A stretch of 64,000 nucleotides of DNA. Origin: Staphylotrichum longicolle (lineage: Eukaryota > Ascomycota > Sordariomycetes > Sordariales > Chaetomiaceae). The DNA lies in the NCBI GenBank assembly GCA_019096155.1, contig JAHCVI010000004.1, positions 1,550,001 to 1,614,000 of the forward strand, in the 5' to 3' direction. Positions 33,072 to 42,550 of this stretch are shown one piece after another. The notes under the pieces were generated by a model. It made no database searches and was not told where the DNA came from. It was given only the letters and a program-made list of their open reading frames with translations. A program made the position numbers and the translations under genes. Position 1 is the first letter of the stretch. The number at the start of each line of letters is the position of its first letter.

Positions 33072-36000
33072 AAGCGTGGGGGCACATCGGCGTGGGGACT
33101 TGGAAACACCCATCTGAAACCAGCCCAATGATAAGAATTGACGTGTCCAGGGCTGCAGCGACGTGTGCTCGGCCGTGATCTGCCGTGGGAGGGCGGGTCG
33201 AGGATCCGCGCCTTGCGGGCAGGTCATGTCAACTTGGTGACCGGACTCGCGACGGGGCTGATCCCCGTCAGTTTGTTCAAGACCATACAGTCTAACACCG
33301 TCCCGCCCGCGTGCCAGTCCTCCAGCACTTCGCCACCTCATAGCCCCGCCGAAGAGGTCTGTCTCATCTCGCGGAGTTGGACACTGTGGTCAGATATTGG
33401 ATGCTTCCGGAGATCAAGGAACGGAAGACGGGGAAACGGAAATCACTTGACAGAACTCGACTCCGGCATCCAACTCCTCGGCTGGCAGTGGCTGGCGATG
33501 CCCCCGCAAGTGTGGTGGGCATGGTGGCATGGTGGCATGGAGGCAGTGGAGAGAACTATGTCGTGCGTCTCCCCAAGAGATCCTGATGCTATGCGACGAC
33601 CGGGCACGGGCTGTTCTGGATAGGCCGCTCGGCATGTCGGGCACAGGCTGACTCGAGTGGTTTGGATAAAGTTATTGGTACAGGCCATGGATCGCTCTGA
33701 GTCGACGTCGGGTAGAGACAGATCTCAGTGGTCTGATGATCGACCAGAAGAGTTTGTCCAGTGCCTCCTTTGGCATCGCATGGTCGTGCGCGAAACTGAG
33801 ACTGAGACAAGGCTGTCTCCCATTCCCAGAGCAGCTGTTTTTAGACATATGTTGCATGCAGCAGAAGCAATCCAACATTCAGGATACCCCTTTTTCTTAT
33901 CTGGAGATGCCTTGTTGAAGTGAAAGCAAAACTCAACGGGGGACGAGATCGGTTGCTACATGCGGAATGCAGTCATCTTGCCAGCGGTACTTGGGAAAGA
34001 ATCCTTACATGGGATCGAGACAGGCAACGATAAAAGAGGGACTGAGACGGAGAAACAAAACGAAGAGATACGAACATAAGAAAACAAAAAGGCTGTCATT
34101 GTGCCAGACCAGAAAATATCGGCCTCACCGAGGTCTGCCACAATCAACATCCATCGCGAACGAACAGTTGTTGGAGAAAGCATTCCCAGACCGATGTGTG
34201 GTGGTGAGGTATCACAGGTACGTACCTGAGGTCAGACCTCCAAAGTCCATTCGGGCTTCTCCAACCTGGCACAGCCCTGGGAGCCGTGGACACTGGATGA
34301 TCCGCAGTTGGGGTTCAAGTTGGGGACTTGGGGTGGTGGGCCGCTGGAACCGCTCTGCGATCTGTGCGGGAGATTGACAGGAAAGCCACATGCAAAAAAG
34401 ATTGTCGGGTAAGCCTTCCACTTCCCGTGGACATACCCGGGGCGTGGCAATGATGGAGCCACCAATTACAGGGAGGGTGTGGTCCCCGGCCAAATGTGAA
34501 CAAGACAGTTAACGTTATCCACTGCCGAGCTGCAGACGATGGAGTCTGCTTGCCCACCAGGGCTTCGCAGGAAAGCTAGCCCGATGAATTGTTGAGGGCC
34601 AAGTTGGATTGCGTCTTATGTCTGAGAATTGATGCGTGCTGATTGGGGGTTGCAAGGGTGAAAATGAAAACTTGAAGAGTAAAAAAAACCCCGCAGTAGG
34701 CGGGAAGAAGGAACCTTGGGCGAAGCTTTAGCTCGGCTTATGCTCATGCCCGCCGCGGTTGAGCACCCTGGAAGGAACCAACAAAGCCAGGAGCGGCTGC
34801 TGCTGCGCAAAAACTGCCCGTGTGAGCAATTGTGCTCGGCAGACGACTCCAGCTTTCAGCTTCCGACTCACATGAAGAGTTGAGATGGCCCAGAAAAGAC
34901 CGATTCACCCCATCGCCTAGCGCCCCTCCGTCTCTCCACACCCTTTACGTACCTTAGACCTGGCATGCACACAATGCCAGGTTCGCCTGGTCGGTAGCGG
35001 CATTGCTTTGCACACGGACAACTGGAGCCATCTGATTTTCACCCCACCTCCTCCGTCTGCCGACGCCGCCTTTGCCATTCACAGACGGTCCGGCGGCCTC
35101 GACTCGTCTGTTGCTTGTTTGTTCGCCTTGCTTTCTCCCGAACCTTGAACAGGCAGACAGCGACTCGGGCCACGACTCCTGCACTTGGCGAAAGCATTTG
35201 CGGAGATTGCGACAGGCAGGAATCCCACGGACGAGGAAGAGGGACGGCCTTTAGGACGAAAGAGAGGAAGGGATGTTAGTCAGAGACAGACGGATACCGC
35301 AACTTTGACGCCGCGGCCACGCAATCGCTGAACTACGCCGACTCGACCCCATCACGAAAGCCACCCGTTTCGAGCGTCCCACATCCGCGCGCCGCCCTCC
35401 TTCCACCCCCTCCTTCTTCATCCCCGGCTGCGTCTTGGACCGAACCCAGGCCACACCGGCCCCTGCCCTGCCCCTACCGACGCCGCGCCAAGAGCTCGCG
35501 CAAACACCAGGTGGACGGCTAGTTGCAGGTTGAATGCCTTCCTATCCCTCCTGTGCGACGCGCACCTCCCAGCGCTCGAGAGCTTTCCCGGACCGCACCA
35601 GTGCCCTATCCGCTGCCGCGTGACTCGAGGCACTCTGCGACACCGCACGCACCGTCCCCTTCAACGGCCCAGCTTCCGTTGGTTCCGCCCGGCCGGTGGC
35701 GCACCCGTCGCACAAGGACATCTTCTACCAATTTCCCCGAGCCAATTGGCAGGACCGCGACGAGAGCCGCTGAGGGTACGAGACAGCCTCCTGTCGCTGT
35801 GTATCGGGCCTCGTCAGCTGGCACGAGCTGCCCCCTTTGCCCGCGCCGTCGATCAATACTCATATTGCGGGAGGCCACAGGGTCCCAGAGTGAAGAACAG
35901 AGGGCCCAGAAAGCCACCGAGTGCCGTTGATACTACATCCGGTCTCGCAGAGCCGCTAGGTCCCTAGCTGTTCGTTGCCGCTCACGACGCCTTAATTAGA

Positions 36001-36303
36001 CGACCAGCGAGAGGCTCGCCATCCAGTCACCAGTCGCATCCGTTCTGGGCCACCTGCTTCCGCCGCCTCTCTCAGCTCGCCAGCGCCCTGCCCTGACGAC
36101 TTTGGAGCGACGTGCAGCGCCAATCGCTTGCCGTGCTGGTGCCACCATTGTGATATTGCTGCAGGGCACTTCAGGCGTCCATCCCTCTTCGATCCCATTT
36201 CAGAGCCCCATCCCAGAGCCGAACCTGGTCTGGTTCGAGTTGGGCGTTCCTGCATTGCCGCGCTGTCCGTGCCGGTCGGGCCGTATATAAAAGCCAGGGC
36301 GTG
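33072..36303. other. Long gene-free region upstream of the Zn2Cys6-PAS regulator
   Basis: 3.2 kb with no convincing gene. From about 35000 on the sequence is pyrimidine- and GC-rich, like a long leader or promoter; a short upstream ATG frame begins near 35533. A TATA-like TATATAAAAG lies at about 36284-36293. Confidence 0.5.
36284..36293 (+). promoter_or_regulatory. TATA-like element close to the annotated start codon
   Basis: TATATAAAAG lies about 11 bases before the ATG at 36304. If it directs transcription about 30 bases downstream, translation would begin at a later ATG (36349, MSDSENEYDE). It may be fortuitous. Confidence 0.4.
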
Positions 36304-38606
36304 ATGCCGGAAGACAGCGGACATTCCGGGCCAGAGGCCTCGGGTGCCATGTCCGACAGTGAGAACGAGTACGACGAGACGGATCTGCTCGTAAAGGACG
36401 AGGACGAGAGGATGGCAGATCCAAGCGGCGCTTCGGAAGGCGCTGACACCAGCGGTGAGCCCAAAAAGAAGTATGACCCGAAAGACCCCTTGCGTCCTCG
36501 CAGGAAGAAGGCTAGGCGGGCTTGCTTTGCTTGTCAACGAGCCCACCTCACTTGCGGTAAGCTTTCTCCCCTCTACTGTTTTCTCCTTTTGATCAGGGGC
36601 GGTTGTGAGCGTCAGGCACAACCCCCTTGTCGTCCAGCTACCCGCTCTCGGCATTGTATCTACCTCCTTGGGGGAGAGACCCAAGGGAGACGTGCGAGTG
36701 AATCGTCGCTGACGCGCCATCTAGGGGATGAGAGGCCATGCCAGCGGTGCATCAAACGCGGGTTGATGGACAGTTGTCAGGATGGAGTCAGGAAGAAGGC
36801 CAAGTATCTCCATGATGCACCCCCTGAGGCGTTACGACCGGTCCTTGGCCCAACTACAATCCGCCAGCAACAACACGGCAAAATGGCATCGACACCCGAG
36901 TATTTCGACTTCGGAAGCATCCTCCACTGCGGGGACTTTCTTTTCTCAGTCGACAGCCACTGGGTTTCCCATCTTTTCAGCTGCGCAAACCCCCATCGGG
37001 AGCTTAGCGGAGAATCTCCCATTCGGAAACCAGCAGTCGCCTGTATCACCGTCCTTCCAGACATCGAACAACGCGCAAATAAGCAACATGACTGTGCCGC
37101 AAGTGTCAAGTCCCATGCCGAACTTCGGTGCTCTGCCCTTTGATCCGAGCGACCCCAACCTCTTCAACTTCAACCTCGAGGGGCTCAACTTTGGCAGTCA
37201 GTATGGAGCCATGGAATTCGGCATGCTTGGACACATGTCCTCGGGCGCTGCTGAGACCCCTCCGCAAGACTCCGCTATACCGCGGTCCGCGAGCGGCAGT
37301 ATCAACTTTGGGCCGGGCGTATTCGGAAATGGCGTCAACCAGTTCGACAAGGTGTACGAGGGCAACATCTTGGATGGCTTCCTTGGTCTCGACGCCAATC
37401 ATAACGGCGTGTATTCGCAGGGAAACCTCCAACATGGTCTTCCGCACGCCTACGCCATCGCCGCAGGCCCTACGAGTGTCCAAAGTCCCAGCACTGACAA
37501 CAACAGTCCACAACCAACCACGCTCGGATTCGATGGCTCTCCCACCATGGCGACGTATCCGACGACGCCAGGTGCGCAGAACAAGCCGGCAAACCAACAA
37601 CGGCCCAGCACCCGACAGTCCAATGCACTGGCCAAGCTCGGGCAGCAGTCGATCCTGGGAAAGCGTCAAAGAGACCCGTCGTTCATATACGATACGGTCA
37701 AGGAACCGTTTGGATACGTGGCGAGTTTCCACAAGCTCTTCAACCTCATCCAGGGGCGGTTCGCCGCAGCACACACTTCGCGCATCGCAAAATCTCTAGC
37801 CAGCATTCGACCCTCGCTTCTGGCGTCGACGAGGAACCTGACCAGGCAAGATCTCGTCTTCATGGAAAAATATTTTCAGCGATCGCTGTTCGAGTACGAA
37901 GAGTTCATGCACCAGTGCTCAAGCCCCACGCTTGCCTGTCGCCGGACGGGCGAGGTGGCAAGCGTAAACAAGGAGTTTACGGCGCTCACTGGGTGGACCA
38001 AGGATGTGTTGCTCGGCAAAGCGCCGAACCACAACGTGAACCTCGGCGGTTCCGCCTCGGCTACCCCCGGTCCCAAGGGGCGGGTGGGCCTCACTACACC
38101 ACGCCTCAAGAGCCTGAATACCGACACAATCGGGTCAGCAGACAGCTCGCAGCCGGTGTTTCTCGCTGAGCTGTTGGACCACGATAGTGTTGTCGAGTTC
38201 TATGAGGATTACTCGCAGCTGGCCTTCAACGACAGCCGCGGACACAAGACACGCAAATGCCGTCTCCTCAAGTACCGTGTTGCGGACAAAGAAGAGACGG
38301 CGATCGAGAGCAACGCCGACGAGCGGACGTCACAAAAGGATCCTCGGAACAGCATCCTGAGCAACCGCGTGGCCAAGATCGACGGCGAGCACGGCATATC
38401 GAAGCTGGAGCGGGACGGCAAGCTCGAGTGCAGCTACACGTGGACCATCAAGCGCGACATGTTTGACATGCCCATGTTGTTCATCATCAACGTAAGTACG
38501 TTTTGTCGTGCTGTTTTGCTTAGGGGTGGACCGTTCCTTGGACTGACGAGCATCCCCCCAGTTCCTACCATGCTACTACCGCAACCACAATCAGCTAGCA
38601 GTGTGA
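36304..38606 (+). CDS. Zn2Cys6-PAS transcription activator of gluconeogenesis (AcuK/AcuM/Ert1 family), two frameshifts
   Basis: Exons 36304-36556, 36725-38491, 38562-38606 (introns 168 and 70 nt). The basic Zn2Cys6 domain spans the first intron: RRKKARRACFACQRAHLTCG, then DERPCQRCIKRGL and DGVRKKAKYLHDAPPEAL, almost invariant in this family. The C-terminal PAS region has EYEEFMHQCSSPTLACRRTG, VNKEFTALTGW and VFLAELLDHDSVVEFYEDYS, ending FIINFLPCYYRNHNQLAV after the last splice. Family members activate gluconeogenic and TCA-related genes on non-fermentable carbon. Between about 36845 and 36925 the frame changes twice (after RPVLGP and before STSEASSTAGTFFSQS); the spliced length is two bases short of 689 codons. 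AcuK versus AcuM cannot be settled by eye. The start at 36304 is uncertain because a TATA-like box lies just upstream. Confidence 0.85.
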
Positions 38607-38856
38607 CGGAAAGATCCAGGCATTTCGGGCGGGAACACAAAAGGAAACGCAAAATGGAGCATTGACGGTGTCAGGCATGGCTTTGATTTCGGATACCTTA
38701 TAGGATTGTTTGGGATAACTTTGTTTTGGGCACCGGCCTAGCAGAATCGAACATGGCATTGTTCGTTTCCCTCAGCATGAATTCTCTTCCTCAAGAACGC
38801 CGTGACCGCTCTAATCTAATCATCAACCCCCATCTCGACCTCTCTCCCACTCTCCT

Positions 38857-39585
38857 CTATTTCCCCTCCTCCCCCTTCCCCTCCCCTCCCAACTCACTCG
38901 GCCTCACCAACCACCCGCACTCCAACAAACCCCCCGTCAACACCTTCACCCCTTCCCCGGGCACGTCAACCTCCACGTCCACCCCCCGGGGCGCCCACCC
39001 GTCCCGCGCCAGGCTCCGCCGCGCCACCTCGCAGTCAAAGTTGATGTCGGCGATGAGCGCCTCGAGCCCGCTGTAGTCGAGCTCCTCGCGGATGAAGCCG
39101 GTGACGAGCAGGCGCATCTCGACGCCGTAAAAGTCGGCCTGGAAGCGGTGCAGCACGTGCACCTCGGCCGAGCGCACCGTGTTCTTGTAGAAGGGGTTGT
39201 ACCCGATCGACATGACCATGGGGTAGATGGTGAAGCCGTTGGCGCCCTGCGCCCCTCCCCGCTTGGGCGCGTCTGTTGGGGCTGGTGCTGATGGTGCTGC
39301 TGCTGCTGATGATGATGAGGACGATGAGGACGGGGTGGGGACAAAGTCCGGGTGGGAGGCGGGCAGGTTGAGCGAGGCCCAGCCGAAGTAGACGCCCGAC
39401 GGGGTCGACGAGATCCAGGGGGTCGTGGCGTCGTCGACGGGCAGGTTGGCGGTGGGGATGCCGAGCTCTTTGGAGCCGCGGCCGAAACCGCTTATTACGA
39501 GGCCGGACATGGGGAGAGGGTAAGGGGGGAGGGGCCCGGAGTCGGGCCCGATGAGGAGGGGTCTGTTGGGCGTCGGCGCTGCCAT
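38857..39585 (-). CDS. fmn1: Riboflavin kinase
   Basis: Single exon, 242 residues. The flavokinase fold is shown by VISGFGRGSKELGIPTANLP with the PTAN motif at residues 44-47 that binds Mg-ATP, GVYFGWASL, and the block YPMVMSIGYNPFYKNTVRSA ending in EVHVLHRF and DFYGVEMRLLVTGFIREEL. It converts riboflavin to FMN in the cytosol. A Ser/Ala-rich insertion (about 39250-39335) lengthens the loop before the second block, a common fungal variation. The ATG at 39585 is chosen because conserved sequence begins shortly after it; the open frame extends upstream to 39966 without conserved sequence. Convergent with the Zn2Cys6-PAS gene (250-bp gap). Confidence 0.94.
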   Translation of the reverse strand: MAAPTPNRPLLIGPDSGPLPPYPLPMSGLVISGFGRGSKELGIPTANLPVDDATTPWISSTPSGVYFGWASLNLPASHPDFVPTPSSSSSSSSAAAAPSAPAPTDAPKRGGAQGANGFTIYPMVMSIGYNPFYKNTVRSAEVHVLHRFQADFYGVEMRLLVTGFIREELDYSGLEALIADINFDCEVARRSLARDGWAPRGVDVEVDVPGEGVKVLTGGLLECGWLVRPSELGGEGKGEEGK

Positions 39586-40226
39586 TTCGTCTTTTCTTTT
39601 TTTCTTTCTTTCTTGGTCTTTGTTGGGGAGTGTGTGTGTGTGTGAAAAATTTGTGGTTAGAAGTGGGAAACGTGAGTTGAGAATCGGTATGCTGAAAGTA
39701 TGAGTGTGTTGTGTGTATGAGTGTGTGTCCACTGAACAATTCGTAAGAGTCAGGCGTTGCTGACAGACAGTTCGGCCGAGGCGAGACCGGGATGGAAACG
39801 GAGTGAATTCCTTCGATGGCGGGGTAGTGGGGTGACTGTTCAGGGGAAGGGTCCAGCGATAAGATAAATTGAGAAGAGCAAGTGGATGGGACGGATTAAG
39901 CTTTGCGCTTTGCATCATGCAGCGAGCGGGCTGAGCCTTCTTTTTATGCTTCTCAAGACGGACCAACCCATCGGGATGGACCGGCAGATTTGTAGTCCGG
40001 TCTTACAGACACAAAAAAGACGACGTTGACAGGTCGACAGAATGTCACAACACGGAAGACAAACCATCTTGAATTCGTGTGATTCCACCGTGGGTACATG
40101 GTATCCATGTGTCGTTGACTGCTACACAACCTCCACCGTGAAACCTCCTTTCATCCTTTACACACCCCCATCGTACACAACACCTCCCCATTCGTCTCAC
40201 CCTCCAACCTCTTTCCCATAGCCCAA
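39586..40226. other. Intergenic region
   Basis: 0.64 kb between riboflavin kinase and Fmp52, both minus. Contains a GT-rich stretch near 39630-39650 and TG repeats to 39730. Presumed promoter of riboflavin kinase. Confidence 0.5.
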
Positions 40227-40928
40227 CTAATCCTTCCACTCCGTCCGCCCCAACCTCACAATGTCGCTCTGCTCCAGCACCCAATACTTCCCTGGCGCCT
40301 TCCCCTGCTCAGCCAACTTTGCAGCATGCACCGCAGCCCTCGCAATCACCTCGCCCTCCTGTCCCACCCAGTCCTGCATGCCCTGCCCAAACCACCTCCC
40401 GAGCCCCCTGACCGCACCGATCAAAAACGGCCCGCCCTGGTGCGGCTGCTCGCGGTCAGCCAAGATAAGGCCCGGTCGGAGGATAATCGCCGTCTCGAAT
40501 CCGAGCCCCTCCACCGTGTCCTCGACGCCGCGCTTCATCTGGCTGTACGGCACCGACTTGCTGAACATGCCGCGGGTGCCCGCGCTCGAGACGAAGACGA
40601 AGCGGCGCACGCCGGCGGCCTTGGCGGCGCGGGCGAGCTCGACGTTCAGGTCGTGGTCGATCTTCCACTGGTTGGCGATGCCGCCGGCCTGGGCGCGGGT
40701 GGTGCCGAGCGCAGAGAAGACGGTGGAGGGGACGGGACTGATGGCGGAGAGCTTGGCGGCCCACTGGGTCGTGTCGGCCTCGACGGTCGGGTGCAGGGTC
40801 GGGCCGGTGGACTTGGGCGCGCGCCGGGAGATGGTGTGGACTGCGCTGACGGACTTGTCGGCGAGGAGGGTGCTGAGGATGTGGGAGCCGACCACGCCCG
40901 TGCTGCCGATGACGAGGTTGGAGGTCAT
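40227..40928 (-). CDS. fmp52: Fmp52-type NAD(P)-binding mitochondrial protein
   Basis: Single exon, 233 residues. An atypical short-chain dehydrogenase: Rossmann motif GSTGVVG at residues 8-14, then VHTISRRAPKS, TVFSALGTTRAQAGG, RRFVFVSSAGTRGMFSKSVP (Ser and Tyr of the active-site region) and YSQMKRGVEDTVEGLGFETA, ILRPGLILADREQ. This matches the Fmp52 family, found on the outer mitochondrial membrane or ER in yeast proteomics; its substrate is not known. Normal length. Divergent from Tsr2 with a 635-bp gap. Confidence 0.92.
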   Translation of the reverse strand: MTSNLVIGSTGVVGSHILSTLLADKSVSAVHTISRRAPKSTGPTLHPTVEADTTQWAAKLSAISPVPSTVFSALGTTRAQAGGIANQWKIDHDLNVELARAAKAAGVRRFVFVSSAGTRGMFSKSVPYSQMKRGVEDTVEGLGFETAIILRPGLILADREQPHQGGPFLIGAVRGLGRWFGQGMQDWVGQEGEVIARAAVHAAKLAEQGKAPGKYWVLEQSDIVRLGRTEWKD

Positions 40929-41563
40929 GGTGAAGGTGAGATTAGGTGAGTGAAGCTCTCGACGGGAATTGGCGAAGTGACGATGTACGCGGCAGGTGTT
41001 GGAATTGGGTATCAATCTCTGGGCTTTTGAAGATCCGAAAATGGAACTTGAATGAAGCCTTGATTAAATACTATGACTCGGTGAAAGCATGAGCATTCCG
41101 ACATGCGAATGCGAGCTTGGCTCGATCGGGATCGGGGACATACACAGCTTGTTCGGAGCAGAGTCAAGCCGATAGTCGTCAATGGAAGCTCCCCGTTTTT
41201 CACTCTCGTCCGAGGCTAAATCAGTCGTTGTATTGTAGCAGCGTCCCAAAAGCAGGTTCTGAATACCCTTGCGTTGACCTGTCAATGAGCGCTTGACGAT
41301 TCTATCGTCTTGCGTCTTGCAGCTTCCATGTCATGTCGTCATCTCGTCTTCGGGCGTGAACTGAGAGAATGAACAAAGCACCATTTCTTAACCCTAACCC
41401 TGCTTGTTCAGGCGTTGCCCTGTAGGCCAATCTAGAAAAAAAATCTCGATAGTTCAACAACCCCTCCATCCCACCTCAGCATCCAAGACTTGCTCCCCAC
41501 CCTCGCGGCGGCACAACTCTCTTTCCTGCCTCGTAGATAAAGGCCGAAAGCCAAAAGCTAAGC
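40929..41563. promoter_or_regulatory. Bidirectional promoter region Fmp52 / Tsr2 with telobox
   Basis: Shared by divergent Fmp52 (minus) and Tsr2 (plus). It carries TTAACCCTAACCCT at 41388-41401, two copies of the AACCCTA-type telobox, about 160 bases before the Tsr2 start. Confidence 0.6.
41388..41401 (+). promoter_or_regulatory. Telobox-like AACCCTAACCCT
   Basis: Two tandem units of the fungal telomere repeat complement in the Tsr2 promoter. Similar boxes occur in ribosomal-protein and ribosome-biogenesis promoters in several eukaryotes; here the function is inferred only. Confidence 0.5.
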
Positions 41564-42355
41564 ATGGTCAACACATCGCCCAGTCCGGGTACGCAAGCCC
41601 CTCCCCCTCCCCATTTCCTGCCCATGACTTCTCACCCCACCACCACCCGCCGACCCATTCCCCAAACTAACACCCCATCCCTGTATCCAGCAACCTGCCA
41701 ATCCACCTTCGAACAGGGCGTCGCCCTCGCCCTGAACCTCTGGCCGGCCCTCACCCTCGCCGTGCAGAACAACTGGGGCGGCCCCGACTCGGCCGACAAG
41801 CGCGACTGGTTCGCGGGCGCCGTCGTCGAGCTCTTCCCGGACGTCTCGCAGCTCACGCCCGCCCAGCTGCAACAGAGGACATCCCAACCTGCACAACAGC
41901 AACAACAAACACAACAACAACCCCAATCACAGTCACAACAAAATGGGACCTCGGCCGCCACCGAAGAGCCCGACCAGGAGGACGTCGAGGCGGTGCTGCT
42001 GCAGGTGATGCTGGACGAGTTCGAGGTCAACGTGGACGACGACTCGGCGTACGAGGTGGCGGAGCAGGTGGTGCGGCTGCGCGGGGACTGCGTGCGCGGG
42101 CGGTTCGACGAAGTCGAGGCGCTGCGGCGGCGGTGGGAGAGCAAGAGGGGCAACAAGGTGGTGTTCAAAAAGGCCGAGGACCAGGACGACGAGGAGACGG
42201 ACTGGGATACGGATGAGGATGGAGATGAGGATGATGATGATGATGTGGAGATGGGCGAGGCGCCCGCGCTGGTGGCGCAGCAGCCCAGGCGGGAGAGGGA
42301 GGAGCCCGAGGTGGATGAGGATGGGTTCACCAAGGTTACGAGGAAGAAGAGGTAG
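41564..42355 (+). CDS. tsr2: Pre-rRNA-processing protein Tsr2
   Basis: Exons 41564-41588 (25 nt) and 41691-42355, intron 102 nt; 229 residues. The Tsr2 domain is shown by FEQGVALALNLWPALTLAVQ, NNWGGPDSADKRDWFAGAVV and ELF, then DVEAVLLQVMLDEFEVNVDD and YEVAEQVVRLRGDC. Tsr2 escorts ribosomal protein eS26 and is needed for 20S pre-rRNA maturation. A Gln-rich linker (about 41890-41940) splits the two conserved halves, and an acidic tail (DTDEDGDEDDDDDVEMGE) precedes the C-terminal EVDEDGFTKVTRKKR, a typical Tsr2 end. The intron is a multiple of three and contains no in-frame stop, so the unspliced frame is also open; the spliced form joins SPSP directly to ATCQSTFEQG as in homologs. Confidence 0.92.
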   Translation: MVNTSPSPGTQAPPPPHFLPMTSHPTTTRRPIPQTNTPSLYPATCQSTFEQGVALALNLWPALTLAVQNNWGGPDSADKRDWFAGAVVELFPDVSQLTPAQLQQRTSQPAQQQQQTQQQPQSQSQQNGTSAATEEPDQEDVEAVLLQVMLDEFEVNVDDDSAYEVAEQVVRLRGDCVRGRFDEVEALRRRWESKRGNKVVFKKAEDQDDEETDWDTDEDGDEDDDDDVEMGEAPALVAQQPRREREEPEVDEDGFTKVTRKKR

Positions 42356-42550
42356 AGCGAGGATGTATTGTGGGAGGTGCTCGATTTGAAGTGCATGCAT
42401 TGCCGGATTATTGTTGCCAGCGGCGGGCGGGAATCACAAGCAGGGCCCTATCTCTAGGGAAAAGACGACAAAACGATCCAACTCCAGCCAAACCCCCTTC
42501 CTGAATCCTGAATCCTGCCCCGCTTGCATACGGCGGAAAACACGACAGTG

